This document shows, piece after piece, positions 8,349 to 17,770 of a DNA stretch of 36,460 nt. A model generated the notes under the pieces. That model was not told where the DNA came from and did no database searches. It saw nothing but the letters and a program-made list of their open reading frames with translations. Position numbers and translations under genes: made by a program. Position 1 is the stretch's first letter, and each line of letters starts with the position of its first letter. Source of the DNA: Candidatus Galloscillospira excrementipullorum (lineage in GTDB: Bacteria > Bacillota > Clostridia > Oscillospirales > Feifaniaceae); assembly GCA_018714125.1 (NCBI GenBank), contig DVNV01000068.1:1-36460 (forward strand), given 5' to 3'.

Positions 8349-11300
8349 TTGCTGCAACTGGTGTATGGAATGCCCGGAGCCGACCGCAATCAGGCGCTGG
8401 CATGGGAGCTTCTCGGCCGGAAGGGAAAAAGGCCCTGCCTTGTGCTGGTGCCCGAGCAGCTCTCGGTCACGATGGAGCGCCGGCTGCTCGAAGAGCTGGG
8501 GGACGAGCTCTCGCTTTGGGTGGAGGTGCTCAGTTTCCGGCGTCTGCCGGACTATGTGTTTGACAGGCTGGGAGGCCGTGCGCGCCAGACGCTCAGCGAG
8601 GGCGGTGTGCGCATTTTGCTTTCGGGCGTTCTCAGTCCGCTTCGCGGCGAGCTGCGCCATTTTGGGCCACTGTCGCAAAAGGCCGATTTCATCGAGCTGC
8701 TGCGCGCCCAGTTTCAGGAGTTTGCCGCCTATGAGACCGACCCCGACGAGCTCATGGAGCTGTCGGACAGCCTGTCCCCGGAGACGCTGGGAGACAAGCT
8801 GCACGACCTGGCGCTGCTCTACCAGGCCATGCTTGCGCGCATGAGCGAGAACAAGAGCGCGGAATTTGCGCTGGATGCCGCCTGCGACCTGCTGCGGCAA
8901 AGCAACCTGTTTGCGGGAACGGATGTGTTTTTGTGGCACTTCAAGGGCTTTACGCCGCAGGAGCTTTCCGCCATTGAGCTCATGCTGGCCTCCGGCAGCA
9001 CGGTCACGGTCTGTCTGCTGGGAGAGGCCGGGGGAGAGGCGGGGATTTTTGCGCCCTGCCGCACCACGGCGCAGCAGCTGCGCCGGATGGCGCAGCAGGT
9101 GGGCTGCGGGCTGCTGCCCGAGCAAACGCTGCCGCTTTCCGGCCAGAGCAGTGCCGAGCTGAGCCATCTGGAGCTCTGCCTGTTTCAGGAAAATCCCGTT
9201 TCGTGGGACCAGCCCACACGGGACCTGAAAGTGGCGGAGGCCATGACCCAGACGGCGCAGGCCGAATATGTGGCAGCCAACATTCTCATGCTGGCACAGC
9301 AGGGCTGCCGTTGGCGCGATATGGCAGTGGTGGTGCGCGAAGCGCCCGAAAGCGGCGTGCTGGAGGCCGCCTTTCGAAAGTTCGGCATCCCGGTACAGAT
9401 GGACAGCAGGGGCTTTTTGCTGGACAAGCCGCTCGCCGCGCTGCTTTTTTCGGCCATCCAGGTTGTCACGGGGGGATATGCCTGTGACGACGTCATGGCC
9501 TATCTCAAGACGGGGCTGGCGGGGCTGAGCATGGATGAGGTCGACCGTCTCGAAAGCTATGCTTCGGCCTGGGAGCTGCGCGGCCGGCGCTGGACAACCC
9601 CATTTTCGCTGCACCCCGACGGGTTTGACGGCGTTTTTGACGAGCAGGCCAGAAAGCGCCTGTGGAGGCTTGAGCAGCTGCGCCTGCGCGCCACGGCGCC
9701 CCTTCAAAGGCTGGGGGAGAGCCTTGCGCAGGGCGGCGCCCACAACATCTCCTGCGCCCTTTACGCCCTGATGGAAGAGGTCGGCGTGCAAGGGCAGCTG
9801 GAGCGGCTGACTGAGCAGGCCAGAGAGGCGGGGGAGGAGGCCACGGCGCTGGAATACGAGCAGACCTATGAGACCGTCATCTCGCTGCTTGAGCAGATGG
9901 AGGCGCTGGCCGAGCCGGAAGTGAATGCCTCCCGCTATGCCGAGCTGCTGCGCCTTGCGGCGGCCCAGAGCCGCCTTGGCATCATTCCGGCAACGCTTGA
10001 CTGCGTGCTGGTGATTGGCGCAGACCGCGTGATGCCGGGCATGGTGAAGCATGCCTTTGTCATGGACTTTTCCCAAGACAGCTTCCCAAAGCCTCTGGCG
10101 CAGGGAGGGCTTTTGAGCGAGCAGGACAGGCAGAGCCTGCGCAGCCGGCATGTGCTGCTGTCGGCCTCGGGGGAGCAGGAGGCCCTCGAGGAGAGTTATT
10201 ATGCCTATGTGGCCATGATGGCCCCCACCCAGACGCTCACGCTGACTTATGCGCTGCAGTCGGGAGGGGAGCAGAGGCGTCCGTCGCCCTATCTCATGGC
10301 GGTCAGAAGCGTGTTCCCCCGGCTGACAACGGTGGACGTGGAGGCGTGGAGCCGCAGCCCCGGGTCTCTGTGCTCGCCGGCTCAGGCCCTTGAGCGTTTT
10401 CTCACGCTGCGGGAGGAAGACCCTCTGAAAGAGCCCCTCAGACAGGCGCTGCTCGGGGATGAGAGGATGGCCGAGCGCTTAAAGCGTATGGAGGAGGCCG
10501 TGCAAAAGACGGGCACAGACGCGGCCTTTGCGCATCCCGAGCTGGCAAGGCAGCTTTACGGCAGGGGCCGTGTGCTGTCCCCGACCTCTCTGGAGCAATA
10601 TTCCCAGTGCCCCTTTTCACACTTCTGCCGCTATGGGCTGTCTCTCAAGCCCCGCAAAAAGCATGTGTTTGACGCCCTGCAGGCCGGCACCTTCCTGCAC
10701 CGCGCCATGGAGCTCTTTTTCACGGGGCTTTCCAAGCAGGACAGGGAGAACCTGACGCCGCAGCAGGCCCACGACCGGGTGGACGCCGCCGTTGCGCAGT
10801 ATCTCCGCCAGCAGATGCCTGATTTTGACGAGAAGGAGGCGCGCTTTCGGCGTCTGTTCGAGCGCCTGCGCAGCATCCTTTACCATACCGTCGACCTTTT
10901 GCTCGACGAGCTTTCCCACAGCGACTTTGAGCCCATGGACTTTGAGCTGTCGGTGGGTCAGGACATCCCTGTCCTGACCATCGGGGAGCCGCAGGAGGGC
11001 GTTGTGGTGCGCGGGAAAATCGACCGTGTGGACGGCCTGCGCCGTCCCGAGGGGCTCTACTTGCGCATTGTGGACTACAAGACCGGCAAAAAGCGCATGG
11101 ACTATGCCGAAATCTTCCAGGGCATCGGCCTTCAGACGCTGCTCTATCTGCTGGCGCTGCTCAAAAACGGGCAGCAGCACTATGGGGAACGCCTGCTGCC
11201 GGCCGGGGTGGTCTATGTCCCGGTGCGCCTTGACGTGGTCTCTGCCGACAGCAGGGAGATTTCAGATGCGGAGCTGCGGGCAAAGCGAAAACCCCGCCGC

Positions 11301-11687
11301 AACGGGCTGCTGCTGGCGGACGAGGCCCTGCTCAAAGCCATGGATAAAAGCGGCGCCTATGCCTTTTTGCCGGTTTCGGCAAAGGAAAAGGACGGGGAGC
11401 TGCACATCGACTGGAAAGCCTCTTCACTTGCCACCCTGCCGCAGATGGAGGCACTCATGCGCTACATGGAGAAAACGCTGCGGCAGACGGCGCAGGCACT
11501 GCGCGAGGGGGGCGTGTTTATCGACCCGGTGCGCAGCGCCGGGCCCGACGGAGTCGACGCCTGCCGCTTTTGCGACATGCGGGCGGTCTGCCGCTTTGAA
11601 GGACAGCCACGGGAGCTTGCCCCCATGGGCGCCGCCCGGTTTTGGGAGCTGGTGACGCAGGAAGAGGGAGGCGGGGAGCATGAGTGA
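8349..11687 (+). CDS. addB: ATP-dependent helicase/nuclease subunit AddB
   Basis: Subunit of 1112 residues of the AddAB helicase-nuclease that resects double-strand ends and loads RecA. The C-terminal RecB-type nuclease is clear: GKIDRVDG and LRIVDYKTGKK carry the metal-binding Asp and the DYK motif. The four cysteines that hold the AddB iron-sulfur cluster are present (C754, then C1072-x2-C1075-x5-C1081), the same spacing as in Bacillus AddB. The N-terminal Walker A of the family is degenerate here (GMPGADRN in place of GxxGxGKT), so the Lys and Thr are missing. Translation probably begins at TTG 8349 with AAGGGGG ten bases upstream. addA overlaps by eight bases, typical of this operon. Confidence 0.95.
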   Translation: MLQLVYGMPGADRNQALAWELLGRKGKRPCLVLVPEQLSVTMERRLLEELGDELSLWVEVLSFRRLPDYVFDRLGGRARQTLSEGGVRILLSGVLSPLRGELRHFGPLSQKADFIELLRAQFQEFAAYETDPDELMELSDSLSPETLGDKLHDLALLYQAMLARMSENKSAEFALDAACDLLRQSNLFAGTDVFLWHFKGFTPQELSAIELMLASGSTVTVCLLGEAGGEAGIFAPCRTTAQQLRRMAQQVGCGLLPEQTLPLSGQSSAELSHLELCLFQENPVSWDQPTRDLKVAEAMTQTAQAEYVAANILMLAQQGCRWRDMAVVVREAPESGVLEAAFRKFGIPVQMDSRGFLLDKPLAALLFSAIQVVTGGYACDDVMAYLKTGLAGLSMDEVDRLESYASAWELRGRRWTTPFSLHPDGFDGVFDEQARKRLWRLEQLRLRATAPLQRLGESLAQGGAHNISCALYALMEEVGVQGQLERLTEQAREAGEEATALEYEQTYETVISLLEQMEALAEPEVNASRYAELLRLAAAQSRLGIIPATLDCVLVIGADRVMPGMVKHAFVMDFSQDSFPKPLAQGGLLSEQDRQSLRSRHVLLSASGEQEALEESYYAYVAMMAPTQTLTLTYALQSGGEQRRPSPYLMAVRSVFPRLTTVDVEAWSRSPGSLCSPAQALERFLTLREEDPLKEPLRQALLGDERMAERLKRMEEAVQKTGTDAAFAHPELARQLYGRGRVLSPTSLEQYSQCPFSHFCRYGLSLKPRKKHVFDALQAGTFLHRAMELFFTGLSKQDRENLTPQQAHDRVDAAVAQYLRQQMPDFDEKEARFRRLFERLRSILYHTVDLLLDELSHSDFEPMDFELSVGQDIPVLTIGEPQEGVVVRGKIDRVDGLRRPEGLYLRIVDYKTGKKRMDYAEIFQGIGLQTLLYLLALLKNGQQHYGERLLPAGVVYVPVRLDVVSADSREISDAELRAKRKPRRNGLLLADEALLKAMDKSGAYAFLPVSAKEKDGELHIDWKASSLATLPQMEALMRYMEKTLRQTAQALREGGVFIDPVRSAGPDGVDACRFCDMRAVCRFEGQPRELAPMGAARFWELVTQEEGGGEHE

Positions 11688-14600
11688 GGTGAAATGGACG
11701 GCGGAGCAGAGAGCCGCCATCGAGGCGAGGGGACACACCCTGCTGGTCAGCGCCGCGGCCGGCTCTGGCAAAACGGCGGTGCTGGTGCAGCGCATTTTGG
11801 AACGGGTGCTCGACGAGAAAAACCCCTGTGACGTGAGCGATTTTTTGGTTGTCACCTTCACCCGTGCCGCCGCCTCGGAGATGCGGGAAAAGATGACAAA
11901 GGCCATTTATGAGGAGATGGGACGCCGGCCAAAGAACCGCCGGCTGGAGAGGCAGCTTGCCCTCATGCCCTCGGCGGCCTTTGAGACCATCGACGGATTT
12001 TACTACAGTCTGGTGCGCGAGTTTGCAGGAAAGCTTGGCATCTCCCCGGCGGCGCGCATTGCCCCCGAGGCCGAGCTGACGCTGCTTTACGAATCGGTGC
12101 GCGACGAGCTGCTGGAGGAGTATTACGAAAAGGCGGACAGCGACTTTCTGCAGGCGGTTGACTACTTTTCCGGCTCGCGCGACGACCGGCGGTTTTTGGA
12201 GGTCGTCGACCAGATGCGCCGCCTGACCTCGGCCAACCCGCAGAGGGAGGATTTTTTGAAGCGTCAGGTAAAACTGTACGAGTCGCCGCCGCCCTTTGGG
12301 CAGACGCCTTACGGCAGGGCGCTGCTGGAGACGGCTGCGCTGCGCATCGAGTATGCGCAAAAGCTGCTCAAAGAGGCGATGGAAGACGCTGCGGAGGAGC
12401 CGGTGCTCAAGCAGAAATACCTGCCGGCGCTTGCGGATTACGGTCAAACGCTTGAGCTGCTGCAAAAGGCCGTGCAGGGCGGGGATTTTGACGGGGCTGC
12501 CGGATTGCTTGCGGCCTTTGCGCCGCCCCGCTTCGCCCCCGCCGCCAAGGCCGACGAGGCGGTGAAAAAGCAGGTGAGCGCGCGGCGCGACCTTGTGAAA
12601 AAACAGCTTGTAAAGCTCAAGGAGAAGTGCTTTTTCCTCACGTCGGAGGATGCCTGCAGGGACGCCGTTGCCCTGAGCGGCGCACTGCGGGGCCTGTGCG
12701 GCTTTACACTGGAGCTTGAGAGGCGCTTTGGCGCCGCCAAAAATGAGCGCAGGATTCTCGATTTTTCCGACCTTTCGCATCTGCTCTACGGCCTTTTGGT
12801 GGAGAGCGTGCAGGACGGCAGGGTGACGCCGACCGACACCGCGCGCGAAATTTCCAAACGGTATCGCGAAATCCTCATCGACGAATATCAGGACACCAAC
12901 GAGCTTCAGGACTTCATTTTCCGCGCCATTGCACAGCAGGAGAGCAACCTCTTTTTCGTGGGGGACGCCAAGCAGTCCATCTACCTGTTCCGGCAGGCGG
13001 AGCCGCGCATTTTTGTGGAAAAGCGGCGCACCTTTGCCCCCCTCTCCAGTGAGGGGGCTGCCTGCCGTCAGCTGACGCTTTCAAAAAATTTCCGCAGCCG
13101 GCGCACGGTGGTGGAGTTTGTCAATGCCGTCTTCAGCCAGGTCATGAGCGAGCGGCTGGGCGGGCTGTCCTATGAGGGAGAGGCCCTTTCCTTCGGCGCA
13201 CCCTACGATACGGCGCAGGATGTGCCGGTGGAGCTGCGCCTGCTCACCGGGGAGGCGCAGCAGGAAAAGCCGCAGGAGGAACAGGAGTCCTTTGACGAGG
13301 CGGAGAATGTGGCGCGCCTTGTGCAGGAGCTGCTGTCCTGCGCCCTTGTCACCGAAAAGGACGGCACCCGCCGCAGGGCCAGAAAGCAGGACATCGTCAT
13401 TCTCCTGCGCTCGGTCAAGGACGAGGCCCCCCTGCTGGAAAAGGCGCTGACGCAGCATGGCGTCGCGGTCTACAGCGACACCCCAGAGGCCTTTTTCTCC
13501 CGCCCCGAGGTGCTGCTGCTCATGTCGCTGCTGGAGTGCATCGACAACCCCCTGCAGGATGTCGCCCTGGCTGCCGTGCTGCGCTCGCCGCTCTACGGGC
13601 TCTCGTCCGACGAGCTGGCGCAGATTCGCCTGGGCCTTGAGGGACAACCCTTTTACGATGCGGTGCGGGCCGCGGCCGACAGCCTGCCGGCGGCAGCCCT
13701 GTTTTTGGAGCAGCTCGGGCGATGGCGGGAGCTTGCCAAACGGGAACCGGTGGAAAAGCTGCTGTATACCGTGCTGGAGGAGACCGGCCTGATGGCCGTT
13801 GTGGCCTCAATGCCCATGGGGGAGCTGCGATGCGAAAACGTGCGCCAGCTTCTCTCCTACGCGGCCGAATATGAGAGCACCGGCTATCGGGGGCTCTTCC
13901 GCTTCAACCGCTACCTGGAAGGCCTCAAGCGAAGCGGGCGCGACCTGCCGGCGGCCCGGCTGAGCGCCGACAGCGATATGGTACGCATCATGAGCATCCA
14001 CAAATCCAAGGGGCTGGAATTTCCCATCGTGATTGTGTGCGGGCTGGCAAAGGCACGCAACAAAACCGACCTGCGCCAGAGGTTTGTGCTCAACGGCGAG
14101 GTCGGCGTGGGCCTCAAGCTGCGAGACATGCAGCGCCTTGTGGAGTTTGATACGCTGCAAAGGGCGGGCGTTGTGTGCAGGAATGAGCGCGAGGCGCTGG
14201 CGGAGGAGCTGCGCTGCCTCTATGTCGCCATGACGCGGGCAAAAGAACGCCTGCTGCTGGTGGTGGACACCAGAAAAAGAGGCCTCTCCCGGCTGGACCC
14301 CGTCCTGCTGGACGAGGGGCACATCCACCCCGTGCAGATGCTGGACGCCTCCAGCCTGGGCGAGGTGCTGCTGCTGGCCATGCAGGCCACCGACGCCGGC
14401 AGGGCCGTCAGGGAGCACTACGGGCTTCCGGAGTGCAAGGTGTGCAGGCACATGCCTTGTCAGGTGTATGTGGAACGGGGAGACGGGTTTACGCCGGCGC
14501 AGCAGGAGAGCACCCCCTGCGCAGCGCCGCAGGCGGCGCAGACGCCGCCGATTTTTGAAGGCTGGGCGCCACGGCCCGAGAGCGGGGCGGAGAGGCTTCC

Positions 14601-15267
14601 CAGCAAGCTCACCGTGACCCGGCTGAAAGACATGCTGCGCCCCGGACAGGACCTCGACACCCCTGCCGGGGAGCGGGTGAGCGCCTATCGTCTGCAGAAA
14701 ACGGGCTTTCGCAGGCCCTCCTTTGTGGCGCAGCAGCAGGAGGCCACTCCGGCCGAGGCCGGCACCGCCATGCACGAGCTGGTCCAGTTTGCCTACCTCA
14801 GGGGCCTTGCCGATGACCCCTGCACGGAAATCGACTATCTTGTGGAGCGCGGCTTCCTCAGCCAGAGGCAAAAGGGGCTCATCTCCATCGACATGGTAAA
14901 GACCTTTACACAGAGCGGCCTGTTTGCCCGCATGCTGGACGCAAAATGGCTCAGGCGAGAGCTCAAATTCACGGTGCTGGCGAGAGCGGGAGACCTGCTG
15001 CCCGGCCTGACCGGGGGACAGCAGGAGGAAAAGCTGCTGCTGCAGGGCGTGATTGACTGTATTTACGAGGGGGATGAGGGCATCGTGCTGGTTGACTACA
15101 AGACCGACCGCGTACGGCAGGCCCAGGTGCTGGTGCAGCGATATCAAAGCCAGCTGCAGCTCTATGCCCATGCCTATTTTCAAATGACGGGCCGCCGGGT
15201 GGCAAAGGCGGTGATTTACTCCCTTTCGCTGGGCTGTGAGGCCGAGGTGCCCTTGCACCGGCAGTAA
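11680..15267 (+). CDS. addA: ATP-dependent helicase/nuclease subunit AddA
   Basis: UvrD/RecB-type helicase and nuclease of 1195 residues, partner of AddB. Helicase motifs are easily read: Walker A AAAGSGKT (25-32), motif II DEYQDTN (401-407), GDAKQSIYLFRQAEP (motif III), IMSIHKSKGLEFP and a late RCLYVAMTRAKERL (motif VI). The C-terminal nuclease has GTAMHELVQFAY, GVIDCIYEG and VDYKTDR, with the catalytic Asp, Asp and Lys. All residues expected of an active enzyme are present, so the pair should be functional even though AddB lacks its own Walker A. Its ATG lies inside the end of addB with AGGGAGG upstream, so translation is coupled. Confidence 0.97.
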   Translation: MSEVKWTAEQRAAIEARGHTLLVSAAAGSGKTAVLVQRILERVLDEKNPCDVSDFLVVTFTRAAASEMREKMTKAIYEEMGRRPKNRRLERQLALMPSAAFETIDGFYYSLVREFAGKLGISPAARIAPEAELTLLYESVRDELLEEYYEKADSDFLQAVDYFSGSRDDRRFLEVVDQMRRLTSANPQREDFLKRQVKLYESPPPFGQTPYGRALLETAALRIEYAQKLLKEAMEDAAEEPVLKQKYLPALADYGQTLELLQKAVQGGDFDGAAGLLAAFAPPRFAPAAKADEAVKKQVSARRDLVKKQLVKLKEKCFFLTSEDACRDAVALSGALRGLCGFTLELERRFGAAKNERRILDFSDLSHLLYGLLVESVQDGRVTPTDTAREISKRYREILIDEYQDTNELQDFIFRAIAQQESNLFFVGDAKQSIYLFRQAEPRIFVEKRRTFAPLSSEGAACRQLTLSKNFRSRRTVVEFVNAVFSQVMSERLGGLSYEGEALSFGAPYDTAQDVPVELRLLTGEAQQEKPQEEQESFDEAENVARLVQELLSCALVTEKDGTRRRARKQDIVILLRSVKDEAPLLEKALTQHGVAVYSDTPEAFFSRPEVLLLMSLLECIDNPLQDVALAAVLRSPLYGLSSDELAQIRLGLEGQPFYDAVRAAADSLPAAALFLEQLGRWRELAKREPVEKLLYTVLEETGLMAVVASMPMGELRCENVRQLLSYAAEYESTGYRGLFRFNRYLEGLKRSGRDLPAARLSADSDMVRIMSIHKSKGLEFPIVIVCGLAKARNKTDLRQRFVLNGEVGVGLKLRDMQRLVEFDTLQRAGVVCRNEREALAEELRCLYVAMTRAKERLLLVVDTRKRGLSRLDPVLLDEGHIHPVQMLDASSLGEVLLLAMQATDAGRAVREHYGLPECKVCRHMPCQVYVERGDGFTPAQQESTPCAAPQAAQTPPIFEGWAPRPESGAERLPSKLTVTRLKDMLRPGQDLDTPAGERVSAYRLQKTGFRRPSFVAQQQEATPAEAGTAMHELVQFAYLRGLADDPCTEIDYLVERGFLSQRQKGLISIDMVKTFTQSGLFARMLDAKWLRRELKFTVLARAGDLLPGLTGGQQEEKLLLQGVIDCIYEGDEGIVLVDYKTDRVRQAQVLVQRYQSQLQLYAHAYFQMTGRRVAKAVIYSLSLGCEAEVPLHRQ

Positions 15268-15292
15268 GGCCCGGGGACGCGAAAGGAAGGGG

Positions 15293-15342
15293 GGCGCGCT
15301 GCGCAGGGCGGGACAGCCGGCGCGGCGCGCCTCCTTTGTTTT
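15293..15342 (+). terminator. Terminator after addA
   Basis: A 12-bp stem (15293-15304 with 15320-15331, one G-U pair) followed by the T-rich TCCTTTGTTTT. The U-tract is broken, so efficiency is uncertain. Confidence 0.6.
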
Positions 15343-15398
15343 GGGCAAAAAGAATTTCAAAGAAAAGCGCTCGACGGGAAAAAAGTTTTGAAACCGCC

Positions 15399-15428
15399 TT
15401 GTTCAAGCAGCGTAGGCCGTGATATACT
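15399..15428 (+). promoter_or_regulatory. Promoter for the hydroxyacid cluster
   Basis: TTGTTC (15399-15404) and TATACT (15423-15428) are 18 bases apart, and the -10 is extended by an upstream TG (15420-15421). It is the only plausible promoter in the 450-base gap before the oxidase gene. Confidence 0.55.
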
Positions 15429-15434
15429 TTTACG

Positions 15435-15716
15435 AAAAGCCTTCTTAAGTAAGGGGGGGCAGAAAAGAGGCAAAAGGGCTTTTGTGCAGGGGGATAAAAG
15501 GGAGGTTTCAGGCGTCTTTTCTTTTTGATGTGCCTGGCACAAGACGAGAAGCAAAGGGATGCACGGCCCTTGGAGGATGTCCCGGGAAATGGCAAAAAAG
15601 GAGCCTGGCCTGCCCCTGCGTGTGGAGTTTGACGCAGTTAGGCGCCCCAAAAAAAGAAACGGTGTTTTTTTAGAAGTTTTAACTTTTGAATTTTTGAAGA
15701 AAAGGAGCCGAGGAAC
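15435..15716 (+). other. Long untranslated leader with an operator-like palindrome
   Basis: About 280 bases between the promoter candidate and the ATG at 15717. It holds a perfect 13-base dyad, TGTGCC-T-GGCACA (15529-15541), and a run of eight T near 15666 beside an A-rich stretch, but no hairpin-plus-T attenuator I can align and no known riboswitch that I recognise. A regulator-binding site or a structured leader are both possible. Confidence 0.35.
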
Positions 15717-16763
15717 ATGAGTGAGAGCAGCAACCCCTTGACCTGGAAGGAAGTGTGCGACACTGCGCGCAAGGACATGCTGACCTGCAAGGTGTGCAGG
15801 GAGTGCAACGGAGAGGCCTGCCGGGGCGTGATGCCGGGGCCGGGCGGAAAGGGCACCGGCGTCGGCTTTGTGCGCAGCTATCAGAAGCTGCAGGAAATCA
15901 AGCTGCACCTGGACACCATCTACGAGTATGGTGACATTGACATGTCGTTTGTGCTTTTCGGGAAAAGGTTTGCAGCGCCCTTTTTTGTCGCGCCCCTGGC
16001 GGGAAGCCAGAACCAATACGGGCCCAAGTATCAGAGCGTGGAGTTTGGAAGAACGCTGCTGCGCTCGACCTCGCAGGAGGGGGGCCTGACCTTTCTGCCC
16101 GACGGCGGCGGCAAGATGTTTGAGGAGACCTGCTCGCTGTGCGAGGCCTTTCCCGGCAATGCCGTGCCCACCATCAAGCCCTGGCCGATCGACGTGATGC
16201 TGGAGAAATTCAAGCGCAGCCAGCAGGCGGGCGCATTTGCCGTGTGCACCGACCTTGACGGCGCCGGCCTGGCGCTCGTGCAGGGCGGCGAGGTGCCGGT
16301 GATGCCGCACACGGTCAAGGAGCTGGCAAAGCTGTGCGCATCGGTCACGCTGCCCGTGATTGTCAAGGGCGTGATGACGCCTGCCGGAGCCAAAAAGTGC
16401 CTGGAGGCGGGGGCCAGCGCCATCGTGGTGTCCAACCACGGCGGCCGCGTGCTCGAGCAGGCGCCCGCGCCGGTGGAGATGCTGCCCGCCATTGTCGACG
16501 CGGTGGGCGGGAAAATGGAAATCCTGATTGACGGGGCCATCCGCACCGGCGCCGACCTCTTCAAAATCCGTGGCCTGGGCGCCACGGCGGCGCTCATTGG
16601 CCGTCCGTATGCCGTGGCGGTCTATGGGGGCGACAGCGCCGGCGTGAGCTGCTATTCCAACAAGCTCAAATTTGAGCTGCGCGAGGCCATGATGATGACA
16701 GGCGCCCTCACGCTCGACGACATCACCAAAGACAAGCTGTTTTTGCCCGAATGGGCCAAATAA
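15717..16763 (+). CDS. FMN-dependent alpha-hydroxy-acid oxidase family protein
   Basis: A 348-residue TIM-barrel flavoprotein of the lactate oxidase/glycolate oxidase/IDI-2 superfamily. The FMN- and substrate-binding signature is present: VSNHGGRVLEQ (catalytic His and Arg), ILIDGAIRTGADLFK and IGRPYA. The N-terminus carries four close cysteines (C24-x2-C27-x2-C30-x4-C35), then PGPGGKGTG; this is characteristic of the clostridial version and absent from classical lactate oxidases, so a metal or redox role is possible. In strict anaerobes these proteins may act as dehydrogenases or isomerases rather than oxygen-using oxidases; that is inference. AAAGGAG lies nine bases before the ATG. The next gene starts 26 bases downstream. 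Confidence 0.85.
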   Translation: MSESSNPLTWKEVCDTARKDMLTCKVCRECNGEACRGVMPGPGGKGTGVGFVRSYQKLQEIKLHLDTIYEYGDIDMSFVLFGKRFAAPFFVAPLAGSQNQYGPKYQSVEFGRTLLRSTSQEGGLTFLPDGGGKMFEETCSLCEAFPGNAVPTIKPWPIDVMLEKFKRSQQAGAFAVCTDLDGAGLALVQGGEVPVMPHTVKELAKLCASVTLPVIVKGVMTPAGAKKCLEAGASAIVVSNHGGRVLEQAPAPVEMLPAIVDAVGGKMEILIDGAIRTGADLFKIRGLGATAALIGRPYAVAVYGGDSAGVSCYSNKLKFELREAMMMTGALTLDDITKDKLFLPEWAK

Positions 16764-16789
16764 CGACATTGGGAAAGGAAAAACGGGCA

Positions 16790-17752
16790 ATGAAGCTTTT
16801 TGTGGCCGACAATTACAACCTGACGCAGCAGGAACTCGACGAATTTCGCGCCATGGGATATGAAATCACGGTGGCAAGGCCCGACCAGGCGCCCAGCGAG
16901 GTCTGCGAAAACCATGAGGAGATGGAAGTGGCGCTGTGCGAGCACTTTTATCTGAAGGCGCACCTGGGGGAGATGCCCAATCTGCGCATGGTGCAAATGA
17001 CCGTTGCGGGGCTGGACCTCATGCCGGCCGTGGTTTTTGAGACCTATCCGAACACAAAATTCTACAGTGGCAGCGGCACCTATGGGGTGTCGCTGGCCGA
17101 GTGGAGCGTGGGTGAGACGCTCCAGATTCTGCGCCAGAGCGCCCTCTTTGAAGGCTACCAGAGAGAGCACCAGTGGAAGTGGGACGGCAGCGAGCAGACG
17201 GGTGAGCTCTGGGGGAAAACCGTTTTGGTGCTGGGCACCGGCGACATCGGCCGGGCCTGTGCCAGACGCTACAAGGCCTTTGACTGCACGGTCATCGGCC
17301 TCAATACCGACGGCAGGCCGGTGCAGGACTTTGACGGGAGCTGCACCCGCGACGACCTGCCCCATGTGCTGCCCCTGTGCGACGTGGTGTGCGTGGCCAT
17401 CCCCCGCACCGACAAGACGCTGCACATGCTCGACGCTGCGGCCATGTCCTGCATGAAGCAGGGGGCGGTGCTGGTGGTCAATTCGCGCGGGCGCATTGTC
17501 GACGAGGACAAGATGTGCCAGATGCTGGACTCGGGACACCTGCGCGGCGCCGCGCTCGACTGCTTTGACACCGAGCCCCTTCCTGCGGACTCCCCCCTGT
17601 GGGAGCAGAAAAACCTCATCATCTATCCCCACTGCGGCGGCGTGACCACGGGGCTGCGGGAGAGATACATTGAGCGGTACAAGAGCAACCTTGCGCTGTA
17701 TGCGCAGGGCAAGCAGCCGGTCGGGCTCATTCATTACGAGCGCGGCTATTGA
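16790..17752 (+). CDS. D-2-hydroxyacid dehydrogenase family protein (first paralogue)
   Basis: NAD(P)-dependent oxidoreductase of 320 residues. The Rossmann motif VLGTGDIGRACARRY sits in the middle, as in this family, and the catalytic residues follow in order: Arg in NSRGRIVDE (around 233), Glu in DTEPLP and His in PHCGG. The reaction would be reversible reduction of a 2-keto acid to a D-2-hydroxy acid. The protein begins MKLFVADNYNLT; an in-frame ATG at 16751 is rejected because it lies within the preceding gene and the GGAAAGGAA site is placed for 16790. It is paralogous to the next gene, sharing GRPV, QREH-W and SCMKQGAVLV. Confidence 0.88.
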   Translation: MKLFVADNYNLTQQELDEFRAMGYEITVARPDQAPSEVCENHEEMEVALCEHFYLKAHLGEMPNLRMVQMTVAGLDLMPAVVFETYPNTKFYSGSGTYGVSLAEWSVGETLQILRQSALFEGYQREHQWKWDGSEQTGELWGKTVLVLGTGDIGRACARRYKAFDCTVIGLNTDGRPVQDFDGSCTRDDLPHVLPLCDVVCVAIPRTDKTLHMLDAAAMSCMKQGAVLVVNSRGRIVDEDKMCQMLDSGHLRGAALDCFDTEPLPADSPLWEQKNLIIYPHCGGVTTGLRERYIERYKSNLALYAQGKQPVGLIHYERGY

Positions 17753-17770
17753 GCGGGGAGGGATAAGACG

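Noticed and set aside
15482-15673. Possible 63-codon leader peptide before the hydroxyacid cluster
   Set aside because: No ribosome site and no meaningful residue pattern; kept as untranslated leader.
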